The notes beneath the pieces are model-generated. The model saw only the letters and a program-made list of their open reading frames with translations. It ran no database searches and had not been told where the DNA came from. A stretch of 64,000 nucleotides of DNA from assembly GCA_049325095.1 (NCBI GenBank), contig JBMOPO010000032.1, forward strand, positions 124,001-188,000. Direction: 5' to 3'. Both the position numbers and the translations under genes were made by a program. Positions 45,678 through 54,825 of the stretch are shown one piece after another (position 1 is the first letter of the stretch; each line of letters starts with the position of its first letter). Origin of the DNA: JAGPUQ01 sp049325095. GTDB taxonomy: Bacteria > Pseudomonadota > Gammaproteobacteria > Pseudomonadales > Porticoccaceae.

Positions 45678-46784
45678 TCAGTAGATCACCACCGAGCGGA
45701 TGCTCTCGCCGGCATGCATCAGGTCGAAGCCGCGGTTGATCTCGGCGAGCGGCAGGCGGTGGGTGATCAGCGGATCGATCTGGATCTTCCCTTCCAGGTA
45801 CCAGTCGACGATCCGCGGCACGTCGGTGCGGCCGCGCGCGCCGCCGAACGCCACGCCGTGCCAGGAGCGCCCGGTGACCAGTTGAAACGGCCGGGTGGCG
45901 ATCTCCTGGCCGGCGCCGGCCACACCGATGATGTAGGACTCGCCCCAGCCCTTGTGGCAGCACTCCAGGGCCTGGCGCATCACCTTGACGTTGCCGATGC
46001 ATTCGAAGCTGTAGTCCGCGCCGCCGCCGGTCAGGTCGAGCACCGCGCTCACCACATCGGGCTCCCGCGACGCATCGATGAAATCAGTCATGCCGAACTG
46101 CCGCGCCAGCTTCTCCCGCGCCGGGTTGATGTCGATGCCGACGATCTGGCGGGCGCCGACCAGCCGGGCGCCCTGGATCACATTGAGGCCGATGCCGCCG
46201 AGCCCGAACACCGCGACCCGGGCGCCGGCCTCCACCCGGGCGCGGAACACCACCGCCCCGATGCCGGTGGTGACCCCGCAGCCGATGTAGCAGACCTTGT
46301 CGAACGGCGCCTGCGGGTTGATTTTTGCGACCGCGATCTCCGGCAGCACCGTGTGCCGGGCGAAGGTGGAGCAGCCCATGTAGTGGAACAGCGGCTCGCC
46401 GTCCAGCGCGAAGCGGCTGGTGCCGTCCGGCATCAGCCCCCGGCCCTGGGTGGCGCGGATCGCCTGGCAGAGGTTGGTCTTCGGGTGCAGGCAGTATTCG
46501 CACTGGCGGCACTCGGGCGTGTAGAGCGGAATCACGTGATCGCCCGGCGCCACCGAGGTCACCCCGGCGCCCACCTCCAGCACCACCCCGGCGCCCTCGT
46601 GGCCGAGAATGCTGGGGAACAGGCCTTCGGGGTCGTCGCCCGACAGGGTGAAGGCATCCGTATGGCAGATGCCGCTGGCCTTGATCTCGACCAGCACCTC
46701 GCCGGCGCGCGGCCCCTGCAGGTCGACTTCACAGATTTCCAGCGGTTTTCCGGCGCCGAAGGCCACCGCAGCCTGGGTTTTCAT
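45678..46784 (-). CDS. frmA: S-(hydroxymethyl)glutathione dehydrogenase / class III alcohol dehydrogenase
   Basis: 368 residues, ATG 46784 behind GGGAGCGAACCC. Catalytic-zinc ligands in GICHTDAFTLSG and GHEGAG; structural-zinc cysteines in CRQCEYCLHPKTNLC. NAD motif FGLGGIGLNVIQG. Family signature CSTFARHTVLPEIAVAKIN. Oxidises the glutathione-formaldehyde adduct and also reduces S-nitrosoglutathione. Transcribed after the aminotransferase gene with a 24-base gap. Confidence 0.95.
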   Translation of the reverse strand: MKTQAAVAFGAGKPLEICEVDLQGPRAGEVLVEIKASGICHTDAFTLSGDDPEGLFPSILGHEGAGVVLEVGAGVTSVAPGDHVIPLYTPECRQCEYCLHPKTNLCQAIRATQGRGLMPDGTSRFALDGEPLFHYMGCSTFARHTVLPEIAVAKINPQAPFDKVCYIGCGVTTGIGAVVFRARVEAGARVAVFGLGGIGLNVIQGARLVGARQIVGIDINPAREKLARQFGMTDFIDASREPDVVSAVLDLTGGGADYSFECIGNVKVMRQALECCHKGWGESYIIGVAGAGQEIATRPFQLVTGRSWHGVAFGGARGRTDVPRIVDWYLEGKIQIDPLITHRLPLAEINRGFDLMHAGESIRSVVIY

Positions 46785-46808
46785 GGGTTCGCTCCCGGTT
46801 GTCGAGGT

Positions 46809-48125
46809 TCAGCCGAACACATCCCGAATCGATCGCCGCAGCCGCTCGATGAACAGGTCGATCTCGCGCTCGGCGATGACCAGCGGCGGCGACATCACCA
46901 GGTGATCGCCGACCGCCCGGCACAGCAGGCCGTTTTCCCAGCAGCGGTTGTGCACCGGGACCCCGGCGCCGCCCGGGTACCCTGCATCGGGCGCCAGGGT
47001 AACGGCGCCGAGCAGGCCGTAATTGCGGATGTCGATCACCTGCGGCAGGTCCCGCAGACTGTGCAGGGCGTCTTCCCAGTAACGCCCGATGGGGCCGGCG
47101 GCGCGGGTCAGCAGGCCCTCGCGCTCGTAGATCCAGAAGGCGGCGAGCCCGGCGGCGGCCGCCACCGGCGCGCCGGCATAGGTATTGCCGTGAAACAGCT
47201 CGGGGCCGCCGCCTGGTGCCGCCGCGAAGATGGTTTCCTGGATGTCGCGGCGCACGAACACGCCGCCCATGGGCACGGCGCCGCCGTTGATCGCCTTGGC
47301 GGTGGTCATCAGGTCCGGGGTCACGCCCAGCCGGGTGGCGGCGAAGGCCGCGCCGGTGCGGCCGAAGCCGGTGACCACTTCGTCGAAGATGAGCAGGATG
47401 TCGTGTTGGGTGCAGAGCTCGCGAAGCCGCTCCAGATAACCGGCCGGCGGCGGCACCATGCCGCCGGCGCCGACGATGGGCTCGACGATCACCGCGCAGA
47501 GGTTCTCCGCGCCGCGCTGGGCGATGATCCGCTCCAGGGCGTCCGCCTGGTCCGCGCCCCGCTCGGGCAGGCCGCGGCTGAAGGCGTTGGCGGCGATGTC
47601 GAGCGGGTCGGGCAGGAAGTCGACATTGTCGAGCACCGGAAAGCCCTTGCGGTTGTTGGCAATCCCCTGCAGCGAGGTACCGCCGACATTGACGCCGTGG
47701 TAGCCTCGCTCGCGGGACACGAAGCGGGTCCTGGTGCCCCGGCCGCGGGCCCGCTGCCAGGCATAGGCGATCTTGAGCGCGGTCTCCACGGACTCGGACC
47801 CGGAGTTGGTGAAGAAGATGCGGTCCAGGCCGGGCGGCGCGTATTCGGCCAGTTTGGCCGCGAACTCGAAGGTGACCGGGGCGCCGAACTGAAAGGGCGG
47901 CGCAAAATCCAACTCCAGCAGTTGGCGCCGGACCGCCTCGGCCACTTCGCGGCGGCCGTGGCCCAGGTTGGCGCACCAGAGTCCGGCGGTGATGTCGAGG
48001 ATCTCGCGGCCCTCCGGCGTGTAGACGAAGCAGCCCTCGCCGCGGGCGATCAGCCGGGGGTTGTCGCGAAACGCCCGCACATTGGTGAAGGGCTGCCACC
48101 AGTGATCGAGGTTGACCGGGTTCAT
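46809..48125 (-). CDS. Class III omega-aminotransferase (beta-alanine-pyruvate type)
   Basis: 438 residues from ATG 48125; the frame is open to 48188 but that part lacks family similarity. PLP fold with TNSGSESVETALKIA, the motif IFDEVVTGFGRTGAAF and the PLP lysine in TTAKAINGGAVPMGGVF. Closest in pattern to omega-amino acid:pyruvate aminotransferases. Shares a transcript with frmA. Confidence 0.9.
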   Translation of the reverse strand: MNPVNLDHWWQPFTNVRAFRDNPRLIARGEGCFVYTPEGREILDITAGLWCANLGHGRREVAEAVRRQLLELDFAPPFQFGAPVTFEFAAKLAEYAPPGLDRIFFTNSGSESVETALKIAYAWQRARGRGTRTRFVSRERGYHGVNVGGTSLQGIANNRKGFPVLDNVDFLPDPLDIAANAFSRGLPERGADQADALERIIAQRGAENLCAVIVEPIVGAGGMVPPPAGYLERLRELCTQHDILLIFDEVVTGFGRTGAAFAATRLGVTPDLMTTAKAINGGAVPMGGVFVRRDIQETIFAAAPGGGPELFHGNTYAGAPVAAAAGLAAFWIYEREGLLTRAAGPIGRYWEDALHSLRDLPQVIDIRNYGLLGAVTLAPDAGYPGGAGVPVHNRCWENGLLCRAVGDHLVMSPPLVIAEREIDLFIERLRRSIRDVFG

Positions 48126-48295
48126 GGGTGCCTGAGGTCGCGCCGGGTCGGGTCCGGCAGTGTAAGGAAAATTCCGCCGGCATCCCATCCGCGGTCGGGC
48201 AGCGCTCGCAATCGGGCCCGCAAGCTGCTATTTTCGGCCCTGCCATCGAACTTTAGGTTGGCGGTTCAACTGCATGAAAATCAAGCGGTGCTCCC

Positions 48296-50095
48296 ATGGG
48301 TGATCGTCCCGAGCAGGCTCCCGGAGACCAGGTCCTCCCGGAATACGGCGATCTGATCCTCGCCTACCTGGAGCAGCTCGGCGTCGAATACGTGTTCGGC
48401 ATTCCCGGCGGTGCCATCGAGCCCTTCTACAACGCCCTGGCGCGCAGCGAACGGCGCGGCGGGCCGCGGGCGATCGTCGCCCGCCACGAGACCGGCGCGG
48501 CCTTCATGGCCGACGGTTACGCGCGCAACACCGGCAAGCTGGGCGTGTGCTGCGCCACCACCGGCCCCGGGGCGACCAACCTGATCACCGGGGTCGCCTC
48601 GGCCTACGAAAACCATATCCCCATGCTGGTGATCACCGCGCAGACGCCGCTGTCGACATTCGGTCAGGGCGCATTTCAGGAGTCCTCCTGCACTGGCCTG
48701 AATACCGTCGAACTATTCAAGCATTGCACCCGCTACAGCACCCTGGTTTCACACCCCGGGCAAATCGAGACCAAACTGAGTTCCGCGCTGCTGCATGCCT
48801 TTGGCGATCCCTGGGGGCCTGTCCATCTCAGCATCCCCATTGATGTGATGGCGGCGCCCTATTCGGGAGGCCGCCCCCGCCATGATCTGGCGCCATTGCT
48901 CAAGAAGCCCTCGCTGTTCGATGCCGAAGCGGTGGAGACCTTGTGGGGAGAAATCCGGGCCGCTCGATGCCCCGTGTTCCTCATTGGCGATGGCGCCGGG
49001 GAAGCGATGGCGCCCATACTGGATGTTGCGGTAGCCATCGACGCCAAGATCGTCACGACCCCCCACGGCAAGGGCCTGATCAGTCCCTTTCACCCGCTCT
49101 ATCGCGGCGTTATCGGGTTTTCGGGCCACCGGGAAGCGGCGGCGCTGCTGGACGACCGGAGCGTTGATCGGATCATCGTCGTCGGCGCCCATTTGGGCGA
49201 GTGGGCCACAGGCGGCTGGAATCGAAACATTTTCGATAACCGGGTGATTCACGTCGATTGCATCGAAGGAAACTTGCACAAGACGCCCATGGCCCGCCTG
49301 CATGTGCGAGGCCGTATCTCGACAGTCTTCGAGGATCTGGCGAGGCGGCTCGGGATCGTTCGCAGGCCGGGGATCAAGCGCAAGCCGACGGCTTCGGCGA
49401 ATGCAGCAGAAAGCCCCATGAAGCGGCGCTTCACGCTGGACGAGCAGGATAAGTACGATTCAGATGCGGTTCCCATCAAGCCGCAAAGATTGATGCGCGA
49501 GCTGCCCAACCTGTTGCCACCGAATACCCGTTACCTGGCCGATACCGGCAACAGCTTTTCGTGGACCACCCACTACCTGTTGCCCTATGACCGGAGAATG
49601 GCGGGGGCCAGGGACAACAGCGGCGGTTTGGTCCGGGCCTGTCTGGATTTTGCCCCAATGGGTTGGGCCATCGGGTCCGCAGTGGGTACGGCACTGGCGC
49701 GTCCGGACGATCCGGTGGTCTGCATTACCGGCGACGGCAGCATGCTGATGAACGGCCAGGAGATCACCGTCGCGCTGCAACATGGCGTCCGGGTGATCTT
49801 CATCGTGTTGAACGACGGCGAGCTGGGCATGGTGAGACATGGCCAGCGACTCACCGGAGCCGAACAAATCGGTACGGAGCTTCCGAAAGTCGATTTCGCG
49901 GGGCTGGCGCGCGCCATGGGCGTCGAGGGTTTCGTCATCGAGGCGCCCCGGGATCTGTTGCAATTGGACATTGCCGCCATATGTGCAAAACGCGGCCCGA
50001 CCCTGTTGGATGTCCGCATCGATCGCAACGAAGTTCCGCCGATCGGGGTTCGTACCGGCACCCTGAGAAAAGCCAAGACCTTGCGCCCGATATGA
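48296..50095 (+). CDS. ThDP-dependent enzyme, acetolactate-synthase-like
   Basis: 599 residues. Catalytic glutamate in ARHETGAAFMADGYAR (about residue 64), central domain from about 200, and the ThDP/Mg motif GDGSMLMNGQEI ending in IVLNDGELGM (about 480-511). These make or break carbon-carbon bonds next to a carbonyl. It is not a plain IlvB: no regulatory ilvH gene follows, and the stop overlaps (ATGA) the citrate-synthase-like gene. Codon use changes within the gene: the first 350 bases are GC-rich, then GC drops (32 of 60 bases at 49201-49260). No clear ribosome site before ATG 48296. Confidence 0.88.
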   Translation: MGDRPEQAPGDQVLPEYGDLILAYLEQLGVEYVFGIPGGAIEPFYNALARSERRGGPRAIVARHETGAAFMADGYARNTGKLGVCCATTGPGATNLITGVASAYENHIPMLVITAQTPLSTFGQGAFQESSCTGLNTVELFKHCTRYSTLVSHPGQIETKLSSALLHAFGDPWGPVHLSIPIDVMAAPYSGGRPRHDLAPLLKKPSLFDAEAVETLWGEIRAARCPVFLIGDGAGEAMAPILDVAVAIDAKIVTTPHGKGLISPFHPLYRGVIGFSGHREAAALLDDRSVDRIIVVGAHLGEWATGGWNRNIFDNRVIHVDCIEGNLHKTPMARLHVRGRISTVFEDLARRLGIVRRPGIKRKPTASANAAESPMKRRFTLDEQDKYDSDAVPIKPQRLMRELPNLLPPNTRYLADTGNSFSWTTHYLLPYDRRMAGARDNSGGLVRACLDFAPMGWAIGSAVGTALARPDDPVVCITGDGSMLMNGQEITVALQHGVRVIFIVLNDGELGMVRHGQRLTGAEQIGTELPKVDFAGLARAMGVEGFVIEAPRDLLQLDIAAICAKRGPTLLDVRIDRNEVPPIGVRTGTLRKAKTLRPI

Positions 50096-50916
50096 CCGAC
50101 CAACCGGCAGAGACGATTGCGACCAAGATCTGGCGCGAGGAACCGGAACCGGACAACCCCTTCGCCGCCCGCGCCTGTTACTGCTCCGGATTCGACGTCT
50201 ACGGCGACCTGCTGGGCAGGATTTCCTGGATTCAATATCTCTGGCTGTTGATGCGGCTGGAACCGCCCACCACGGCCCAGGCGCAACTGCTCGAAGCCCT
50301 GGCCGTGGGCCTGGCCAATCCCGGCCCCCGGGAGCCCAGCGTGCACGCCGCCATGTGCGCCGGCGTGGGCGGGTCCACGCGCGCCTCCGCGCTCATGGCG
50401 GCGCTGGCGGTGGGCGCCGGTAACCTGGGCGGGGCGCGCGAGGTCTTCGCGGCCATGGGCAACTGGGCCGCTTGCGGTACCGACCTCGCGGCCTGGCGGG
50501 AGCGCATCCGCAATCCGCCGGTCGAGGAGCGCACGGATGTCTGGCCGCCCTTCGAGCACACCCCCGGGTTCGACCCCAATGGCGCCGGCTGCCCCACGCC
50601 GGTGCGGCAATTGTTGAACCACCTCACGGCGCTGGATGCCGGCCCGGTGCTACCCTGGCTTCAGCAGCATCGTGAAGCATTGCAACAGGAGGCCGATGCA
50701 CCCTTGGCATTTTCCGGCGTCGCCGCCGCCGCCCTGCATGTCCTGGGCTTCACGCCGGAACAGGGCGAGATGCTGTTTCTGCTGCTGCGCCTGCCGGGGG
50801 CCGCCGCCCATGCCCTGGAGCAGGAAATGAACTGGGCGAAGTTCCCCTTTTTCGGCACCGGCCTGCGGCTCACGGACGATCCCGGTCCCGTCCCGTCGAG
50901 CCCCGGTCATGAGTGA
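50092..50916 (+). CDS. Citrate-synthase-like protein A
   Basis: 274 residues overlapping the ThDP enzyme stop by 4 bases (ATGA). Citrate synthase superfamily segments: FDVYGDLLGRISWIQYLWLL, NPGPREPSVHAAMCAGVGGS with the active-site histidine, AALAVGAGNLGGAREV and TPEQGEMLFLLLRLPGAAAHALEQ. Shorter than a full citrate synthase (about 430) and resembles the citryl-CoA lyase/small CS-like group. It may form a complex with protein B. GC is high (48 of 60 bases at 50401-50460), unlike protein B. Confidence 0.8.
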   Translation: MTDQPAETIATKIWREEPEPDNPFAARACYCSGFDVYGDLLGRISWIQYLWLLMRLEPPTTAQAQLLEALAVGLANPGPREPSVHAAMCAGVGGSTRASALMAALAVGAGNLGGAREVFAAMGNWAACGTDLAAWRERIRNPPVEERTDVWPPFEHTPGFDPNGAGCPTPVRQLLNHLTALDAGPVLPWLQQHREALQQEADAPLAFSGVAAAALHVLGFTPEQGEMLFLLLRLPGAAAHALEQEMNWAKFPFFGTGLRLTDDPGPVPSSPGHE

Positions 50917-51724
50917 AGAGCAAGGTCCGGAGTTCCTGGCCCGTTGCGAGGACAACTGGGCTACCGCCATGGGCGCCTGGTTTCCCGGCGAGCGCGTGGT
51001 GTTGCGGGGCAGGGATTTGCTCAATGACCTCGGCCATCGGCCCTGGATGGAGTTGTTTGTTTACGGAATTACGGGTCGGGAATCGCCACGCCTGGCGCGG
51101 CTGATCGAGGGCATCTGGGCCATAAGCTGCAGCTATCCCGAACCCCGGCTTTGGAACAACCGGGTGGCCGCCCTGGCGGGAGCTGCCCGATCGACCTGTG
51201 TGTTGGGGGTTTCGTCCGCAGTCGCAGTCACCGAGGCCACCCTGTACGGGCTGCGGCCGATCAAGGGCGCAATGGATTTTTTCTATCGGGCTGACCGAAA
51301 GTTGAGGGACGGGCATGCACTGGGCGAAGTCATCAAGGAGGAGCTTCGCAACCATCGGGTCGTTTCAGGCTTCGGTCGGCCGCTGGTGAGGGATGACGAA
51401 CGCATTCGCCCCCTGTTGCGGTTTGCGCGAACGCTGGATGCCGACAACGGGCACTATGTCCAACTCGCCTTTCAAGTCGACGAAATTCTCAGGAATTCGA
51501 GATACAAGTATCAAATCAATGTCGCCGCCCTCGCCGCAGCGATCCTCGCCGATCAGGGTCTTTCGACCGACGAACTGTACCATCTGGCAACCCTGGCGTT
51601 TGTGGCCGGCATGTTTCCCTGTTACATCGATGCGAGGAGCAAACCGGAAGGCGGCTTTTTCCCATTGCGAACCACCAGAATCGACTACAGGGGCGCGCCC
51701 ACGCGGCGCTGGGGCGGGACATGA
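50909..51724 (+). CDS. Citrate-synthase-like protein B
   Basis: 271 residues overlapping protein A by 8 bases. Segments SYPEPRLWNNRVAALAGAARST, LRPIKGAMDFFYRADRK, RYKYQINVAALAAAILAD and a citrate-synthase-like C-terminus (GMFPCYIDARSKPEGGFFPLRTTRIDYRG). Different from protein A, not a copy, and lower in GC. Together A and B look like two subunits of a CS-type lyase or synthase; the acyl-CoA and keto-acid are unknown. The stop overlaps the TonB receptor start (ATGA). Confidence 0.78.
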   Translation: MSEEQGPEFLARCEDNWATAMGAWFPGERVVLRGRDLLNDLGHRPWMELFVYGITGRESPRLARLIEGIWAISCSYPEPRLWNNRVAALAGAARSTCVLGVSSAVAVTEATLYGLRPIKGAMDFFYRADRKLRDGHALGEVIKEELRNHRVVSGFGRPLVRDDERIRPLLRFARTLDADNGHYVQLAFQVDEILRNSRYKYQINVAALAAAILADQGLSTDELYHLATLAFVAGMFPCYIDARSKPEGGFFPLRTTRIDYRGAPTRRWGGT

Positions 51725-53874
51725 AGAATAACCACAGGACCCTGCACCTCGGGGCACTGCTCGCGCTGCTGCCGGCGGTGGCACTGGCCCAGCCCAGCCC
51801 CGAGGAGGAGCTGGCCGAGCTCTACGGCGGCGAGGAGTTCGTGCGCATCGCCACCGGCGTCGCCCAGCCGGTGTCCAAGGCGCCGGCGGTGGCCTCCATC
51901 ATCACCGCCGACGAAATCCGCGCCCTGGGCGCCACCGATATCGACGAGGTGCTGGAGACCGTACCCGGCCTCCATGTGGCGCGAAACGCTATCGGCTACA
52001 ACCCGATCTATGTGTTTCGCGGCATCTATTCGGACTTCAACCCCCAAGTGCTGATGCTGGTCAACGGCATTCCTCTGACGAATCTGCATTTCGGGGACAG
52101 GAACCTGGCGTGGGGCGGGATGCCGGTGGAGGCCATCTCGCGGATCGAGGTGGTGCGCGGGCCGGGCTCGGCGGTCTATGGTGCCGATGCCTTCGCCGGA
52201 GTGATCAATATCGTCACCAAGTCGCCGGAAGAGATCCAGGGACTGTCGCTCGGCGCCCGCGCCGGCAGTTTCGATACCCAGGCGGGCTGGCTGCAGTACG
52301 GCGGCCGCCGCGGCGAACTGAGTTATGGGGCGGTGATCGAGGCGCACCGGACCGACGGCCAGCGCGAGCACATCGCCGCCGATGCCCAGAGTTTTCTGGA
52401 CGCGGTTTCCGGCACCGGCGCGTCCCTGGCGCCCGGCGCGGTGAATCTTCATCGCGAGAATCTGGATACGCGGCTGGATTTGGCGTACCGGAATCTGCGG
52501 TTCCGTACCGGCGCGCAGATTCGCAAGGATGCGGGCCTTGGCGTCGGGGTGGCGCAGGCCCTCGACCCTGAAGGCGCGGGCGGCAGCGACCGCTTCAATG
52601 CCGACCTGACCTACGACAACCCGGCCCTGACCGACCATCTCGGCCTGAAGCTGCAGGGCAGCACATTGTTCACCAGCCAGGAGGTGGAGCGGGATTTCCG
52701 GCTCTTCCCTCCGGGCTCCCGGGGCCCCTTTTTCACGCCCCTGGGGGCGCCGGTCTTCCCGCCCTTCCCGGATGGCGTCATCGGCAATCCCGAGCTCTGG
52801 GAGCGCCACTACCGGTTCAACGCCACCACCCTGTATCAGGGGTTTCGGGATCACCGGATTTCCCTGGGCACCGGCTATCACTATGGCGAGGTGTACCGGA
52901 CCGAGGAGGAAAAGAACTTCGGCATCGACCCGGCCACCGGCCTGCCCATCCTGCCGGGTTCTCCGCTGGTGGATGTCTCCGATACCCCGCTGGTGTTTCT
53001 GCCCGAGGGCCGGCGCGAGAACACCCATGTCTTCCTCCAGGACATCTGGCACTTCGCCCGCGACTGGGAGCTCACCGCCGGGGTCCGCTACGATCATTTC
53101 TCCGATTTCGGCGATACCACCAACCCCCGCCTGGCGCTGGTGTGGTCGGCGCGCCGCAACCTGACCTTCAAGGCGCTCTACGGCGAGGCCTTCCGGGCGC
53201 CCTCGTTTTCCGAGACCCGGGCGCAGTCGAACCCGGTCTCCCTGGGCAATCCGGCGCTGAAGCCGGAACAGCTCAAGAGCTATGAGCTCGCCGTCAACTA
53301 TCAGCCCAGCTTCGATCTGACCCTGGATTTCAACGTCTTCCACTACCGGTGGGACGATGCCATCCAGTTCGTCGCGGACCCCGCCGGCGCCGGCACCCGC
53401 ACCGCCCAGAACGCCGGCGAGCAGACCGGCTATGGGGCCGAGTTCGCGCTCTCCTGGGAGGCCACCGAGGCGCTGACCCTGACCGGCAACCTGGCGGTGC
53501 AGAAATCCCAGGATCAGTTGACCGGCGAGGATGCGGGCAATGCGCCGGAACATCAGAGCTATGTGCGCGCCGACTGGGATTTCCTGCCCGGTTGGCGCCT
53601 GGATGTGCAGGCGAAGTGGGTGGCGTCGCGCAATCGGGTGTTCGGCGATCCGCGCGCGGATATCGGCGACCATTTGATCACCGACCTGACCCTGCGCAAC
53701 CGGCAATGGCTGCCCAACCTGGAATTCGCCTTGCTGGTCAAGAACCTGTTCGACGACAATGCGCGCGAGCCCAGCCTCGACGGGGATCCGGTACCCCTGA
53801 TCCCCGACGACCTGCCACTGGCGGGGAGGGCTGCCTTCCTGGAGGTCCGCTATACGCCGGGCACCAGCCCTTGA
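51721..53874 (+). CDS. TonB-dependent outer-membrane receptor (trio 2)
   Basis: 717 residues, ATG 51721 overlapping the previous stop by 4 bases. Signal peptide MKNNHRTLHLGALLALLPAVALAQ. Plug domain: PAVASIITADEIRALGATDIDEVLETVPG, LMLVNGIPLTN and ISRIEVVRGPGSAVYGADAFAGVINIVTK (about residues 55-165), then the barrel with the C-terminal segment AFLEVRYTPGTSP. Same family level as the trio 1 receptor but only moderately alike. The overlap with the citrate-synthase-like gene means uptake and metabolism genes are translationally linked. Confidence 0.92.
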   Translation: MKNNHRTLHLGALLALLPAVALAQPSPEEELAELYGGEEFVRIATGVAQPVSKAPAVASIITADEIRALGATDIDEVLETVPGLHVARNAIGYNPIYVFRGIYSDFNPQVLMLVNGIPLTNLHFGDRNLAWGGMPVEAISRIEVVRGPGSAVYGADAFAGVINIVTKSPEEIQGLSLGARAGSFDTQAGWLQYGGRRGELSYGAVIEAHRTDGQREHIAADAQSFLDAVSGTGASLAPGAVNLHRENLDTRLDLAYRNLRFRTGAQIRKDAGLGVGVAQALDPEGAGGSDRFNADLTYDNPALTDHLGLKLQGSTLFTSQEVERDFRLFPPGSRGPFFTPLGAPVFPPFPDGVIGNPELWERHYRFNATTLYQGFRDHRISLGTGYHYGEVYRTEEEKNFGIDPATGLPILPGSPLVDVSDTPLVFLPEGRRENTHVFLQDIWHFARDWELTAGVRYDHFSDFGDTTNPRLALVWSARRNLTFKALYGEAFRAPSFSETRAQSNPVSLGNPALKPEQLKSYELAVNYQPSFDLTLDFNVFHYRWDDAIQFVADPAGAGTRTAQNAGEQTGYGAEFALSWEATEALTLTGNLAVQKSQDQLTGEDAGNAPEHQSYVRADWDFLPGWRLDVQAKWVASRNRVFGDPRADIGDHLITDLTLRNRQWLPNLEFALLVKNLFDDNAREPSLDGDPVPLIPDDLPLAGRAAFLEVRYTPGTSP

Positions 53875-53914
53875 CCCCGCTGATCCAGCCAGTAGGGATA
53901 CCGGTACCACCGAC

Positions 53915-54814
53915 GTGAACTGTCTGACCCGCCTTGCCCTGCTGTCCCTCGCGCTGTTGGCCGCCGGCCAGGCGTTGGCCCAGCAGGTGGTGATCCTCTA
54001 TCCCCTGGTGCGCGAACCCTATGCCGGAATCTACCGGGACACGCTGGCCGGGATCGAACAGACCTACACCGGGGAGAGCAGGGCCCTGCCGGTGCGGCCC
54101 GGCGCGCCCCTCGCCCCGGGGTTGTTTGCGGAGGACGGGCCCGGCGTCGCCGTGGCGCTGGGCAACGGCCCGGCGCGCGCACTGGCCGCCTTGAGGCCGT
54201 CGGTGCCGGTGATCACCACGGCCACCGCGGACATTCCCTTCAAGGTGCGCCACCGGCTGGCCTACTATCCGGATCCGCCCCTGCTGCTCGAGCAATTGCG
54301 CCGGTTTCAGCCGAAGCTCCGGCGGGTGAAACTGGTCGCGGCGCCGGAGATCGGCGCCTACACGGAGCGCGTGCGCGAAGTGCTGGGTGCCGCCGGGCTC
54401 GGCCTGGACGTCTGCCCGGCCGGCGACCTCAAGGCCAGCGCCGACTGCTATCGCGCGCTGCTGGACCAGGCCGCCGCCAACGAGGCGATCTGGATCCTCG
54501 AAGGCGGCCGGCTGCTGGAGCCGGCCCTGCTGTCCTACATCCTCGACGCCGCCTGGCGGCGGCAGCTCCTGGTGTTCTCGTCCAACCCCGCCCACGCCGG
54601 CCGCGGCGCCCTGTTTGCGCTCTATCCGGACAATGAAGCCGCCGGTCGCCAGATCGGCACCCTGATCGAGGAGTGCCTGCGCCAGTGCGGCGGCGAGCCG
54701 TCCCGGGTGAGCTATCTGCGCGAGATGAAGGTGGTGCTGAACGAACGCACCAGCAGGCATCTGGGGTTGGACATCGCGCCCGAGGCTCGGCAGGGCGTGG
54801 ACCTCGTCCTCTGA
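53915..54814 (+). CDS. Periplasmic ABC-type binding protein without ABC partners (trio 2)
   Basis: 299 residues, GTG 53915. Signal peptide MNCLTRLALLSLALLAAGQALAQ. Mature part with the same layout as the trio 1 protein: ALRPSVPVITTATADIPFKV, YYPDPPLLLEQLRRFQP, VKLVAAPEIGAYTERVRE, LVFSSNPAHAGRGALFALYPDNEAAGRQIG. No ABC permease or ATPase in the unit. The kinase gene starts 11 bases later. Confidence 0.8.
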   Translation: MNCLTRLALLSLALLAAGQALAQQVVILYPLVREPYAGIYRDTLAGIEQTYTGESRALPVRPGAPLAPGLFAEDGPGVAVALGNGPARALAALRPSVPVITTATADIPFKVRHRLAYYPDPPLLLEQLRRFQPKLRRVKLVAAPEIGAYTERVREVLGAAGLGLDVCPAGDLKASADCYRALLDQAAANEAIWILEGGRLLEPALLSYILDAAWRRQLLVFSSNPAHAGRGALFALYPDNEAAGRQIGTLIEECLRQCGGEPSRVSYLREMKVVLNERTSRHLGLDIAPEARQGVDLVL

Positions 54815-54825
54815 GGTCGCCCGGC

